Shown here in pieces: positions 52,155 through 60,754 of a stretch of 64,000 bases of DNA; positions within the stretch are counted from its first letter, which is position 1; each line of letters starts with the position of its first letter. The stretch is from Syntrophobacteraceae bacterium (GTDB lineage: Bacteria > Desulfobacterota > Syntrophobacteria > Syntrophobacterales > Syntrophobacteraceae). Below the pieces are notes generated by a model. It had not been told where the DNA came from, ran no database searches, and saw only the letters and a program-made list of their open reading frames with translations. Made by a program: the position numbers and the translations under genes. The stretch spans positions 1-64,000 of the forward strand of contig JALOOX010000011.1 in NCBI GenBank assembly GCA_025454175.1, written 5' to 3'.

Positions 52155-52517
52155 GGGTTCCTGCGCCAGAGTCCATCCCGAGGCCGCGCCTTGACTCCGT
52201 TGCATTTCCACTGGGGGAGTCCCGGAGTCCTGGTCCTGTTGAAGGACTGCCAAGGTAATTCCTCCATGGGTTGTTCCCAATCTTCCCGTCACGTAGTCTC
52301 CAAGTCGACTCTTGTTGAGCTTCCCCTCCGATAATTATGCGCGGAATCCCGCTATGTCGGGCTGTCCTGAGTGATTCATGATCGCGGTTTGAAGATGAGA
52401 TATCATGGACAGGGGGGGAATGAAGGATCCCCCAAGGGATGCTCTCGGAAATCGAGATACCCCCCTGGCTTTTTGGATGGTATCCTGAATTCCAGCTCCT
52501 ATGCACCAACATGTTGC

Positions 52518-52545
52518 TTGACTTACTCGGCGCATGCCCTACAAT
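52518..52545 (+). promoter_or_regulatory. Candidate sigma-70 promoter upstream of the kor/hdr cluster
   Basis: TTGACT-N16-TACAAT, about 195 nt upstream of 52740. Confidence 0.4.
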
Positions 52546-52739
52546 CACTCTCGCGAGTTCGTTACCAGCCGGATGCGCAAAAGGATGGAGGGTCGGGAGT
52601 CGGCTTAGGCGAAGGGCTGTTCCCGACCTCAACCCATCCTGGAGTTTATTTGCCGGCCGGTCCTCACACGGCAATGAGGCGGCCGACGGCTCACTGGCGC
52701 CCGACTCACGTTCCATTACCCATCGAAAGTCATCCTGTA

Positions 52740-53021
52740 ATGAAATACTGGCGAACCCCTCTGGACACCGAAGAGGTTTTTGTAACTCGGGGCATTGTGC
52801 ACATCATCGAGGATCGCTGCAAAGGCTGCGGCTACTGCATTGAGTACTGCCCCAAGGATGTCCTCGTCTTTTCCAGCCGTTTCAATGCCAAAGGGTATCA
52901 CCCGCCCGAGGTGAGCCGGCCGGACGACTGCGTCAACTGCCACTACTGCGAGATCATCTGCCCGGATTTCGCCATTTACTCCGTGGAGGACCCGTCGAGC
53001 CAGGCGGAGTCCGGAGCATAG
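52740..53021 (+). CDS. 2x[4Fe-4S] ferredoxin subunit of 2-oxoacid oxidoreductase (KorD-like)
   Basis: IIEDRCKGCGYCIEYCPKDVL..DDCVNCHYCEIICPDFAI. Confidence 0.88.
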   Translation: MKYWRTPLDTEEVFVTRGIVHIIEDRCKGCGYCIEYCPKDVLVFSSRFNAKGYHPPEVSRPDDCVNCHYCEIICPDFAIYSVEDPSSQAESGA

Positions 53022-53104
53022 CGCGTCGTCTGGATGTGGCGCCATGTCCCGCGAGACGCACCCTGAAACCAGTTTGTGGATTCTGACGAATTCGGATTTT
53101 AGCC

Positions 53105-54247
53105 ATGAAACCAGCTGTACTGACCGGTGAGCACTTTTTCACGGGAGACGTGGCCTGCGCCGAAGGGGCTCTGGCCGCCGGCTGTCGCTTCTTTGCCGGC
53201 TATCCCATCACTCCGGCCACGGAGATTGCCGAGCACATGGCGTCGCGCCTGCCCGGCGTGGGCGGGACTTACATCCAGATGGAAGACGAGATCGCTTCCA
53301 TGGCGGCCATTCTGGGTGCGTCCTGTGCCGGTGCCAAGAGCATGACGGCCACATCGGGCCCTGGCTTCAGCCTGATGATGGAAAACCTCGGCCTGGGCAT
53401 CTGCACGGAAACGCCCTGCGTGGTCGTGAACGTTCAGCGTGCCGGCCCGTCCACGGGCCTCCCCACCCTCGCGGCTCAGGGCGACATGATGCAGGCCCGG
53501 TGGGGCTCCCACGGACATTACGAGGTCATCGCCCTGGCCCCATCGTCCCCCCAGGAGATCTTCTACCAGACCATCACGGCATTCAATCTGAGCGAGACTT
53601 ATCGGGTGCCGGTTCTGGTCATGACTGACGAGGTGGTGGGGCATCTGAGCGAGCGGGTCATCATCCCGGAGGCGGGCAAGATCCGGACCGTGAATCGCGT
53701 GCTGGCCAAGGGGCGAAAGGATCGTTTCAAGCCCTTCCGGCCGGGTCCCGATGGAGTGCCTCCCATGGCCATCGCGGGTGAGGGATATGGCATTCACGTG
53801 ACCGGTCTGACCCACGACGAAAAGGGCTACCCCGTCATGGCCCCCGAGGCCCAGGTGGCCATGATGGAGCGGCTTGTCGGAAAGATCAGGAACAACCTGG
53901 ACGACATCATCCTCACGGAAGCTTACCGGATGGAAGATGCTGACGTGGCCATCGTATCCTATGGAGTCTCGGCGCGAAGCAGCCTGGCCGCCGTGGACGA
54001 GGCGCGCGACGCGGGCATCAAGGCCGGGCTTCTGAGGCTCATCACCGTATGGCCCTTCCCGGAAGCGCGGATCCGCGAGCTGGCCGGGCGGGTGAAGGCC
54101 TTCGTGACCGTCGAGCTCAACCTCGGCCAGATCCACCTGGAGGTGGAGCGCTGCGCGGGAGGTAAGGCCCCGGCGTTCCTGGTGGGCCATGCGGGCGGGA
54201 CGGTGATTCCGCCGGAGCGCATCATTGAAACCTTGAAGGATATTTAG
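53105..54247 (+). CDS. 2-oxoacid:acceptor oxidoreductase subunit alpha (KorA-like)
   Basis: FAGYPITPATEIAEHMASRLP..MEDEIASMAAILGASCAGAKSMTATSGPGFSLMMEN. Confidence 0.94.
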   Translation: MKPAVLTGEHFFTGDVACAEGALAAGCRFFAGYPITPATEIAEHMASRLPGVGGTYIQMEDEIASMAAILGASCAGAKSMTATSGPGFSLMMENLGLGICTETPCVVVNVQRAGPSTGLPTLAAQGDMMQARWGSHGHYEVIALAPSSPQEIFYQTITAFNLSETYRVPVLVMTDEVVGHLSERVIIPEAGKIRTVNRVLAKGRKDRFKPFRPGPDGVPPMAIAGEGYGIHVTGLTHDEKGYPVMAPEAQVAMMERLVGKIRNNLDDIILTEAYRMEDADVAIVSYGVSARSSLAAVDEARDAGIKAGLLRLITVWPFPEARIRELAGRVKAFVTVELNLGQIHLEVERCAGGKAPAFLVGHAGGTVIPPERIIETLKDI

Positions 54248-54249
54248 CC

Positions 54250-55095
54250 ATGGAGAAGTTGAAGACTCGGCCGGAGCACCCGTTGGAGGATCTGCTGCGG
54301 ACCGACCGCATTCCGCACATCTGGTGCTCGGGCTGCGGCATCGGAACGGCTTTTTCCTCGTGTCTCATGGCCGTCAAGAGCAGCGGGCTGGATCCCATGA
54401 AGACGGTGGTGGTTTCCGGGATCGGCTGCTCTGGGCGGGCCGCGGGATACATCAAGCTCGACTCGTTCCACACCACCCACGGTCGCGCCATTCCTTTCGC
54501 GACGGGGATGAAGCTGGCAAGACCGGACCTCAATGTCATCGTGTTCAGCGGGGACGGGGACCTTTTCGCCATCGGCGGCAATCATTTCATCCACGCGGCC
54601 CGCAGGAACATCGATCTCACGGTGATCTGCGTGAACAACCTCAACTACGGGATGACGGGTGGACAGGCCGCCGCCACCACCCCGCGCCGCGCCAAGACGA
54701 CCACGTCCCCCATGGGCAATCCCGAGACGCCCTTCAATCTTCCTCTCCTGGCGTACGCGTCGGGAGCGAGCTACGTGGCGCGATGGACCATTCTGCACAC
54801 CCGGGACCTGACCAAGTCCATCGAGGAGGCTTTTTCGCGCAGCGGGTTCTCGTTCATCGAGGTGCTGGCGCCCTGTCCCACGGGCTATGGTCGCCGCAAC
54901 AAGCAGAATTCCCTGCAATCCTTGAAGATTTATCAGGAGAAGTCCGTCACGAAGCACGGGGCCCATCCCTCGGAGATCATCCTGGATTTCGATCGCGGCA
55001 TCACCCTCGGCAAGTTCGTGGACCAGGAACGCCCCACTTTCACGGAATGCTACGAAGACACTTGCCGCCCGCCGCTTTCTCTGGTGAAGGAATAG
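54250..55095 (+). CDS. 2-oxoacid:acceptor oxidoreductase subunit beta, TPP-binding (KorB-like)
   Basis: HIWCSGCGIGTAFSSCLMAV..VIVFSGDGDLFAIGGNHFIHAARRNIDLTVICVNNLNYGMTGGQ. Confidence 0.94.
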   Translation: MEKLKTRPEHPLEDLLRTDRIPHIWCSGCGIGTAFSSCLMAVKSSGLDPMKTVVVSGIGCSGRAAGYIKLDSFHTTHGRAIPFATGMKLARPDLNVIVFSGDGDLFAIGGNHFIHAARRNIDLTVICVNNLNYGMTGGQAAATTPRRAKTTTSPMGNPETPFNLPLLAYASGASYVARWTILHTRDLTKSIEEAFSRSGFSFIEVLAPCPTGYGRRNKQNSLQSLKIYQEKSVTKHGAHPSEIILDFDRGITLGKFVDQERPTFTECYEDTCRPPLSLVKE

Positions 55096-55100
55096 GTTCC

Positions 55101-55706
55101 ATGACCACCGCAAAGGCTGTTGCCTCCCGCAAGGAGATCCTCATCACGGGTTTTGGAGGCCAGGGCATTGTTCTGGCCGGCCAGATCGTCGGCAGGGCCG
55201 CGAGCCTTGGCGATCACAAGGAGTCCACCCTCACCCAGTCCTACGGGCCCGAGGCGCGCGGAGGCGCGTGCAGTGCCCAGGTGATCATCTCCGACGACGC
55301 CATTCACTACCCCTACGTGCGCTCCCCCGATGTGCTGGTCTGCATGTCCCAGGGGGGATTCGACAAGTATGCTCCCCTGGTGCGCGAAGACAGCATTCTG
55401 CTCACGGACCAGGACCTCGTCCGGGCGGAGTCGGTCAATACCCCCGAGTTTTTCACCATCCCGGCCACGCGCATGGCCGAGGAGCTCGGACGGAAAATGA
55501 TGGCCAACATCGTCATGGTGGGATTCCTCACGGCCATCTCCAAGGCGCTGTCGCTGGAGGCCGCCCGAGATGCGGTGCTCGACTCGGTGCCCAAGGGGAC
55601 GGAAAAGCTCAACACCACTGCCTTCACCAAGGGGTATGACTACGGCGTCGCGGTGCTCAAAGGCCGTCAGAAGAAGGCCGAGGGCAGGAAAGGAGCCCAG
55701 GCATGA
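55101..55706 (+). CDS. 2-oxoacid:acceptor oxidoreductase subunit gamma (KorC-like)
   Basis: EILITGFGGQGIVLAGQIVGRAASLGDHKESTLTQSYGPEARGGACSAQVIIS. Confidence 0.93.
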   Translation: MTTAKAVASRKEILITGFGGQGIVLAGQIVGRAASLGDHKESTLTQSYGPEARGGACSAQVIISDDAIHYPYVRSPDVLVCMSQGGFDKYAPLVREDSILLTDQDLVRAESVNTPEFFTIPATRMAEELGRKMMANIVMVGFLTAISKALSLEAARDAVLDSVPKGTEKLNTTAFTKGYDYGVAVLKGRQKKAEGRKGAQA

Positions 55707-58700
55707 GGACCCCCAAGGAACGGCTTTACAAGGTTCTCGTCATCGGGGCGACTCCCGCCGGGATCGCGGCGACGAACAAGCTTGGCGAAATGGGCATTCC
55801 GGTCACCCTGGTCGATTCCGAGGCCGATCTGGATCGGAAGCTCTCGGGAGAGGAGTGCCGGCTCGATTCGGGAGTGACCCTCAACTATGCATGGCGTCCC
55901 GGCCTGCTCCGCATCCTGAGGAATCCGAGAATCCGGTGTGCCCTGCCCGGCAGGGTCACCTCCGTCAAGCACACCCCCCAGGGCTTCGCGGCCCGGCTCG
56001 AAATCCCGCCCACCTATGTGGACGCCCAGCGCTGCACGCTCTGCGGCCGCTGCGTGGAGGCCTGCCCGGTGACCTGCGCCGACGGCTCGCGACCGCTGCT
56101 TTTCAATGGCAGGGCAAGTCTGCCGGGGCGCCCGGTCATCGACAAGCGGCAGGAGCCCCTCTGTCAGGCCGGCTGTCCGCTGGGGGTCCATGCCCAGGGT
56201 TACATGGCCCTGGTCCGGTCCGGGCGGTTCGCCGAGGCACTGGAGCTCATCCGGCGCGACAATGTGCTCCCGGGAATCTGCGGCCGCGTGTGCAATCACC
56301 CGTGTGAGGAAGCATGCCGCCGGGCTGGGGTGGATCAGCCCCTGGCCATCCGTGACATCAAGCGATTCGTGGCCGACTATGCCCTTTCGGCCGAGCGGGA
56401 TGCCGGGTCTGCCGTGACCGGATCGGACCGGGCAGGAGGAAGCGCGGTCTCCATCGACCCCTCGCCGCGGACGGGGAAGAAAGTGGCGGTCATCGGGTCG
56501 GGACCCGCCGGTCTTGCGGCGGCTGCGGACCTGGCCCGCAAGGGTCACGCCGTTGTGGTTTTCGAGAGGGAAAAGGAGGCCGGCGGCCTCCTGCGCTACG
56601 GCATCGGGCCGCACCGTCTGCCCCGGGACATCCTCGACCATGAGCTGCGAATCATCGAGACCATGGGGGTCGAATTCCGGACGGGCCAGGCCGTGTCGGT
56701 GAGCTCGGGCCTTGACGGGCTGAAATCCGAGTTCGATGCCGTCATCCTGGCAACGGGCTCCTGGAACGACCGGAAGCTGGGGGCCGTCGGAGAGGACCTG
56801 GAGGGAGTCGTGGGATGCCTGAGCTTCCTCGGCCGGTTCTACCGCGGCGAGATCACGGAGCTCAGGGAGAACGTTGCCGTCATCGGGGACGGAAACGCGG
56901 CGTTCGACCTGGCCAGGGTCCTGGTGCGGCTGGGGGCCCGGGTGACGGTCATTTCCTGGTTTCCCCGGGAGCTGATCCCGGCGGATCCCGAAGAGCTCAA
57001 GGCTGCCGTGGAAGAGGGAATCCAGATCATCGACCGCTCCCAGGTTGTCGCATTCCTCGGGGAGAGCGGCCGGCTCAAAAGCCTCCGGACCGTTCCCACC
57101 GAGCCCGGCCCGCCGGACGCCAGCGGCATTCCCTGGCCGGTGAAGGTCAAGGGGGGCGAGGCGACGGTTCTCGATTTCGATCGGGCCTTCGTGGCCATCG
57201 GCCAGTGCTGCGATTCCTGCACACCTTCGGTCGAAGGAGGCGTTCAAAGGAATGCGCGCGGTGCCTTCGAAGTGGATGAATTCTGCAGGACCAGCATTCA
57301 TAAGGTGTTTGCCGCCGGGGATGCGGCCAGCGGGCCTTCGTCGGTGGTTCAGGCCATGGCTTCGGGCCGCCGTGCGGCTGCGGCGGCTCATCAGTCGCTC
57401 ACCGGAGAGATCCGTGCATGCATTGGCTCAAGCCGCCCCGCGGACCGGGATTTCTGTGCCATACCCGCCGATCTGCCCACCATGCAGCGCGCCACCATGC
57501 CCGAACGGCAGGCGGCCATCCGACGGGAGGGCTTTGCCGAAGTGGCCCTGGGCCTGAACGCCGTGCAGGTGACGGCCGAAGCCGAAAGATGCCTCCAGTG
57601 CGGGGTCTGCTCCGAGTGCTTCCAGTGCCTCGAGGTCTGCCGGGTACCCCGGGCCATCGTCCATGACGACCGGTTGAGCGAGGAGATCGAGCAGGCAGGG
57701 GTGGTCATCATTGCCGACCCCGGCATGGCGCCCTCCATCAAGGGGGAGGACGTCATCCGGGCCTACAGCTCCCGGTCCTCCCGCAACGATCTTTACGCCG
57801 ACATGCTGCGCGGTTTCGCCGCCGCGGCGGAGGCGATGATCGTTCTGGGCGGAAAGGCCCAGCAGCTCAAGGGGCATGGCCTGTCCTTCACTCCGCCCGA
57901 CCCGAGCCTCGCTTCGGACCTGCGGCTGGGAGTCTTCGTCTGCCGATGCAATGACTCCCTGGGATGGGCTCCGGAACTGGACGGTTATGTGGCGTCGCTC
58001 CCCGACAGAGCTCATGTGGCCCATGCCGAGGTGGTCCCGACGGCGTGCACGCCCGAAGGGTCCGCCGCACTCCTGCGGGTGATCCGCGAAAAAGGCCTGA
58101 CCCGGGTGGTCATGGCGTCGTGCGTCTGCTGCCCCCTCGATTTCGTGTGCAGCGCGTGCACCGACCAGAGAAGCCGCCTCAAGGACGCCCTGTTCAACGG
58201 GACCGGCGTGAGCCGGGCCATGGTGGAAACCTGCAACCTTCGGGGCGAGGCCCTCAGGCTTCTGGCTGAAGACCCGGTGACGGCGGTGGAGCGTTTCGTG
58301 GGATTGATGGACCGATCCATCAACCGGGCCACCCGGCTGAAGACGATGCCTTCCCCCGCGCGTCCGTACAACTTCACGACGGCCGTCATCGGCCAGTCCG
58401 AGGCGGCCCTGAAAAGTGCCCTGACCCTGGCCGAATCCGGCATGGACGTCTTTCTCTTCGGAAGCAGCGACAAGCCATTTCCCATGAGCCTCGACCACCC
58501 CAATATCCACCTTTTTCAGAACATCCGGGTGAGGGGCATTCGCGGCACCGTGGGGAATTTTCAGGTATTGGCGGAGCAGGAGGACGGTGAGCAGGTCTTT
58601 CATGTGGGGGCCATCATCCTGGGCGAGCAGGCCCGAAAGACCATTCCCTACATGCCGTCGGCCGATCTGCCCGCGCACCTGGTGGAGTCGTCCATGCAGC

Positions 58701-59104
58701 GCAGGGGGGTGGCCGGTGCTCCCTTTTTCAACCCGGGGGCGACGTCCATACCGGGACTGTTTCTGGCCAATCCGCCCTCCATTCACGCCTCCGAGAGGGT
58801 GAAAGGGGCCGCCTCGGCCATCCTGGCCGCATCCGTCATGCCGCGCCGCCCGCGGCAGAACAAGGGCTACACGGTGGTGGTGGATGAAAGCCGCTGCCGT
58901 GGGTGCGGTCGCTGTCAGGTATCCTGCCCCTACCAGGCTGTGAACTTCCGAGCCAACAACATCGGGGGGTGGACCGCCGTGGTGGATGAAGCCCTCTGCA
59001 AAGGGTGCGGCAACTGCATTTCGGCCTGCCCGTCCAACGCGGCGGACAGCCCGTACCGCAACCGGCTGTATCTCGAGCAGATGATCGATGAGATATTTGG
59101 GTGA
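55703..59104 (+). CDS. Large FAD/Fe-S oxidoreductase: GltD-like module fused to HdrA-like module with terminal 2x[4Fe-4S]
   Basis: CTLCGRCVEACPVTC; CGRVCNHPCEEACRRAGVDQPLAIRDIKRF; VAVIGSGPAGLAAAADLARKGHAVVVFE; LGVFVCRCNDSLGWAPELDGYV; CRGCGRCQVSCP; CKGCGNCISACP. Confidence 0.85.
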   Translation: MRTPKERLYKVLVIGATPAGIAATNKLGEMGIPVTLVDSEADLDRKLSGEECRLDSGVTLNYAWRPGLLRILRNPRIRCALPGRVTSVKHTPQGFAARLEIPPTYVDAQRCTLCGRCVEACPVTCADGSRPLLFNGRASLPGRPVIDKRQEPLCQAGCPLGVHAQGYMALVRSGRFAEALELIRRDNVLPGICGRVCNHPCEEACRRAGVDQPLAIRDIKRFVADYALSAERDAGSAVTGSDRAGGSAVSIDPSPRTGKKVAVIGSGPAGLAAAADLARKGHAVVVFEREKEAGGLLRYGIGPHRLPRDILDHELRIIETMGVEFRTGQAVSVSSGLDGLKSEFDAVILATGSWNDRKLGAVGEDLEGVVGCLSFLGRFYRGEITELRENVAVIGDGNAAFDLARVLVRLGARVTVISWFPRELIPADPEELKAAVEEGIQIIDRSQVVAFLGESGRLKSLRTVPTEPGPPDASGIPWPVKVKGGEATVLDFDRAFVAIGQCCDSCTPSVEGGVQRNARGAFEVDEFCRTSIHKVFAAGDAASGPSSVVQAMASGRRAAAAAHQSLTGEIRACIGSSRPADRDFCAIPADLPTMQRATMPERQAAIRREGFAEVALGLNAVQVTAEAERCLQCGVCSECFQCLEVCRVPRAIVHDDRLSEEIEQAGVVIIADPGMAPSIKGEDVIRAYSSRSSRNDLYADMLRGFAAAAEAMIVLGGKAQQLKGHGLSFTPPDPSLASDLRLGVFVCRCNDSLGWAPELDGYVASLPDRAHVAHAEVVPTACTPEGSAALLRVIREKGLTRVVMASCVCCPLDFVCSACTDQRSRLKDALFNGTGVSRAMVETCNLRGEALRLLAEDPVTAVERFVGLMDRSINRATRLKTMPSPARPYNFTTAVIGQSEAALKSALTLAESGMDVFLFGSSDKPFPMSLDHPNIHLFQNIRVRGIRGTVGNFQVLAEQEDGEQVFHVGAIILGEQARKTIPYMPSADLPAHLVESSMQRRGVAGAPFFNPGATSIPGLFLANPPSIHASERVKGAASAILAASVMPRRPRQNKGYTVVVDESRCRGCGRCQVSCPYQAVNFRANNIGGWTAVVDEALCKGCGNCISACPSNAADSPYRNRLYLEQMIDEIFG

Positions 59105-59109
59105 AAGGC

Positions 59110-59137
59110 AGCTGTTAGCCATTAGCTGTTAGCTAAT
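59110..59137 (+). repeat. Heptanucleotide tandem repeat (TTAGCTG-type) before the MvhD-HdrCB gene
   Basis: ..AGCTGTTAGCCATTAGCTGTTAGCTAATAA.. 7-bp period. Confidence 0.65.
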
Positions 59138-59154
59138 AACCGAGAGAGCTCTAG

Positions 59155-60738
59155 ATGAACAAATTGAACATCGTCATATTCATGTGCAACTGGGGGCCCC
59201 ACGCGGCTTTCCTGGCCTTGCAGGACAATGGCTCGAAGATTCCCCTCGAAGTCCGAATGGTGAGGGTGCCCTGCAGTGGAAGGATGAGCAAGTCGCTCAT
59301 CTTCCGGGCTTTCGAAATGGGAGCCGACGGCGTGGCTCTCATCGGCTGCGCGGAGGGGTCCTGCCGCTACGGGAGCGGGTCCCTCATCGCTTCCCACCAC
59401 GTGGAAGACACCCGGGGCATCCTCGACCTCCTGGGGCTGGGCAAGGAACGGCTGCGCTGGGTGACTTTCCTCCCCGAGGAATCCGAGGGGCTCCTCTCCT
59501 TTCTCAAGGGCTTCCGGGCGGACATCGAATCCATGGGCAAGAGCCCGGTTCAGCCCCAGCCCAGGATGCCGGTTGAGGCCATGAACGAGGCCGAGGCCCG
59601 GAGAATCGTGGCGGCCCATGACGTATACGCCTGCCAGGACTGCGGCAAGTGCTCGTCGTCCTGTCCCTTGACCCTCGCGGGGAAGCCGTTCTCCCCCCGG
59701 GCCATGGCCAATGCCATCATCATGGGGCATCTCGACTCGGCCGACCTGGAGCGGGACCTCTGGTCCTGCCTCACCTGCGGCCTGTGCTACGACCGCTGCC
59801 CTTCGGCCGTGGACTTCCCGGATTTCGTGCGGGACATGCGCGCCCTGCAGAGGACCTGCGGGTCCACGGGGCAGCAGGCTCACGGCGGTTTCTTTCAGTC
59901 GCTCATGCGGAGCATGACTTCACCGGGGCTCAAGCCGGATCACTGGGGATGGCTCCCCGAAGGTTTGAAGACCGACCCCGAGAGCAAGCTGCTGTTCTTC
60001 GGCGGTTGTGCACCCTATTTTGACCACTATTTTCGGCAGCACCTGGGGCCCGCCACGCGAAACATCCTGGTGGACAGCCTCCGCGTCCTGAACTTCCTCG
60101 ACATCACCCCGAGGCTCCTGGCCGACGAGCGCTGCTGCGGCCACGACCTCCTCTGGTCAGGGGACCGCGAGAACTTCGTCAGGCTGGGCCGGCTCAACGT
60201 CGAGGCCATCGAGGCGGCGGGCATCGAGGAGGTCGTCACCACCTGCCCCGAGTGCTACCGGACCTTCGCCCATGATTATCCCGAGCAGGGAATCCCGGTC
60301 AGTTTCAAGGTCACGCACCTCTACGACCTTGTGGAGCGGGAGATCGACAAGGGGGCCATCGGATTCGAAAGTCTCGACCGGTCCCTCACTTTCCAGGATC
60401 CCTGCCGCCTGAGCCGCCTCGAGAACCGCCCGGATCTGCCCCGGAAGCTGATGGCTCGCCTGAAGCCCCGCCAGTTTCGCGAAATGAAGGAGAGCGGGCT
60501 TTCGGCCCTGTGCTGCGGCAACTGCGCCTGGACGGGCTGCGACAGCTACACCAAGGCCCTCCAGGTGAAGCGGCTCCGGCAGGCCCACGAGGCGGGCAGC
60601 GATCTCCTGGTCACGGCCTGCCCCAAGTGCCAGATCCACCTGCGGTGCGCCATGCAGGACCCGTTCCGGGGCGAGGAGCTCACGATCGAGATGAAGGATC
60701 TGGTTTCGCTGGTGGCCGACACCATCCGCTGGGAATGA
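59155..60738 (+). CDS. MvhD/FlpD-like subunit fused to HdrC- and HdrB/HdrD-like domains
   Basis: [81 protein letters not shown]-type CCGHDLLW and [11 protein letters not shown]. Confidence 0.87.
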   Translation: MNKLNIVIFMCNWGPHAAFLALQDNGSKIPLEVRMVRVPCSGRMSKSLIFRAFEMGADGVALIGCAEGSCRYGSGSLIASHHVEDTRGILDLLGLGKERLRWVTFLPEESEGLLSFLKGFRADIESMGKSPVQPQPRMPVEAMNEAEARRIVAAHDVYACQDCGKCSSSCPLTLAGKPFSPRAMANAIIMGHLDSADLERDLWSCLTCGLCYDRCPSAVDFPDFVRDMRALQRTCGSTGQQAHGGFFQSLMRSMTSPGLKPDHWGWLPEGLKTDPESKLLFFGGCAPYFDHYFRQHLGPATRNILVDSLRVLNFLDITPRLLADERCCGHDLLWSGDRENFVRLGRLNVEAIEAAGIEEVVTTCPECYRTFAHDYPEQGIPVSFKVTHLYDLVEREIDKGAIGFESLDRSLTFQDPCRLSRLENRPDLPRKLMARLKPRQFREMKESGLSALCCGNCAWTGCDSYTKALQVKRLRQAHEAGSDLLVTACPKCQIHLRCAMQDPFRGEELTIEMKDLVSLVADTIRWE

Positions 60739-60754
60739 ATCTCATCAACCGACC

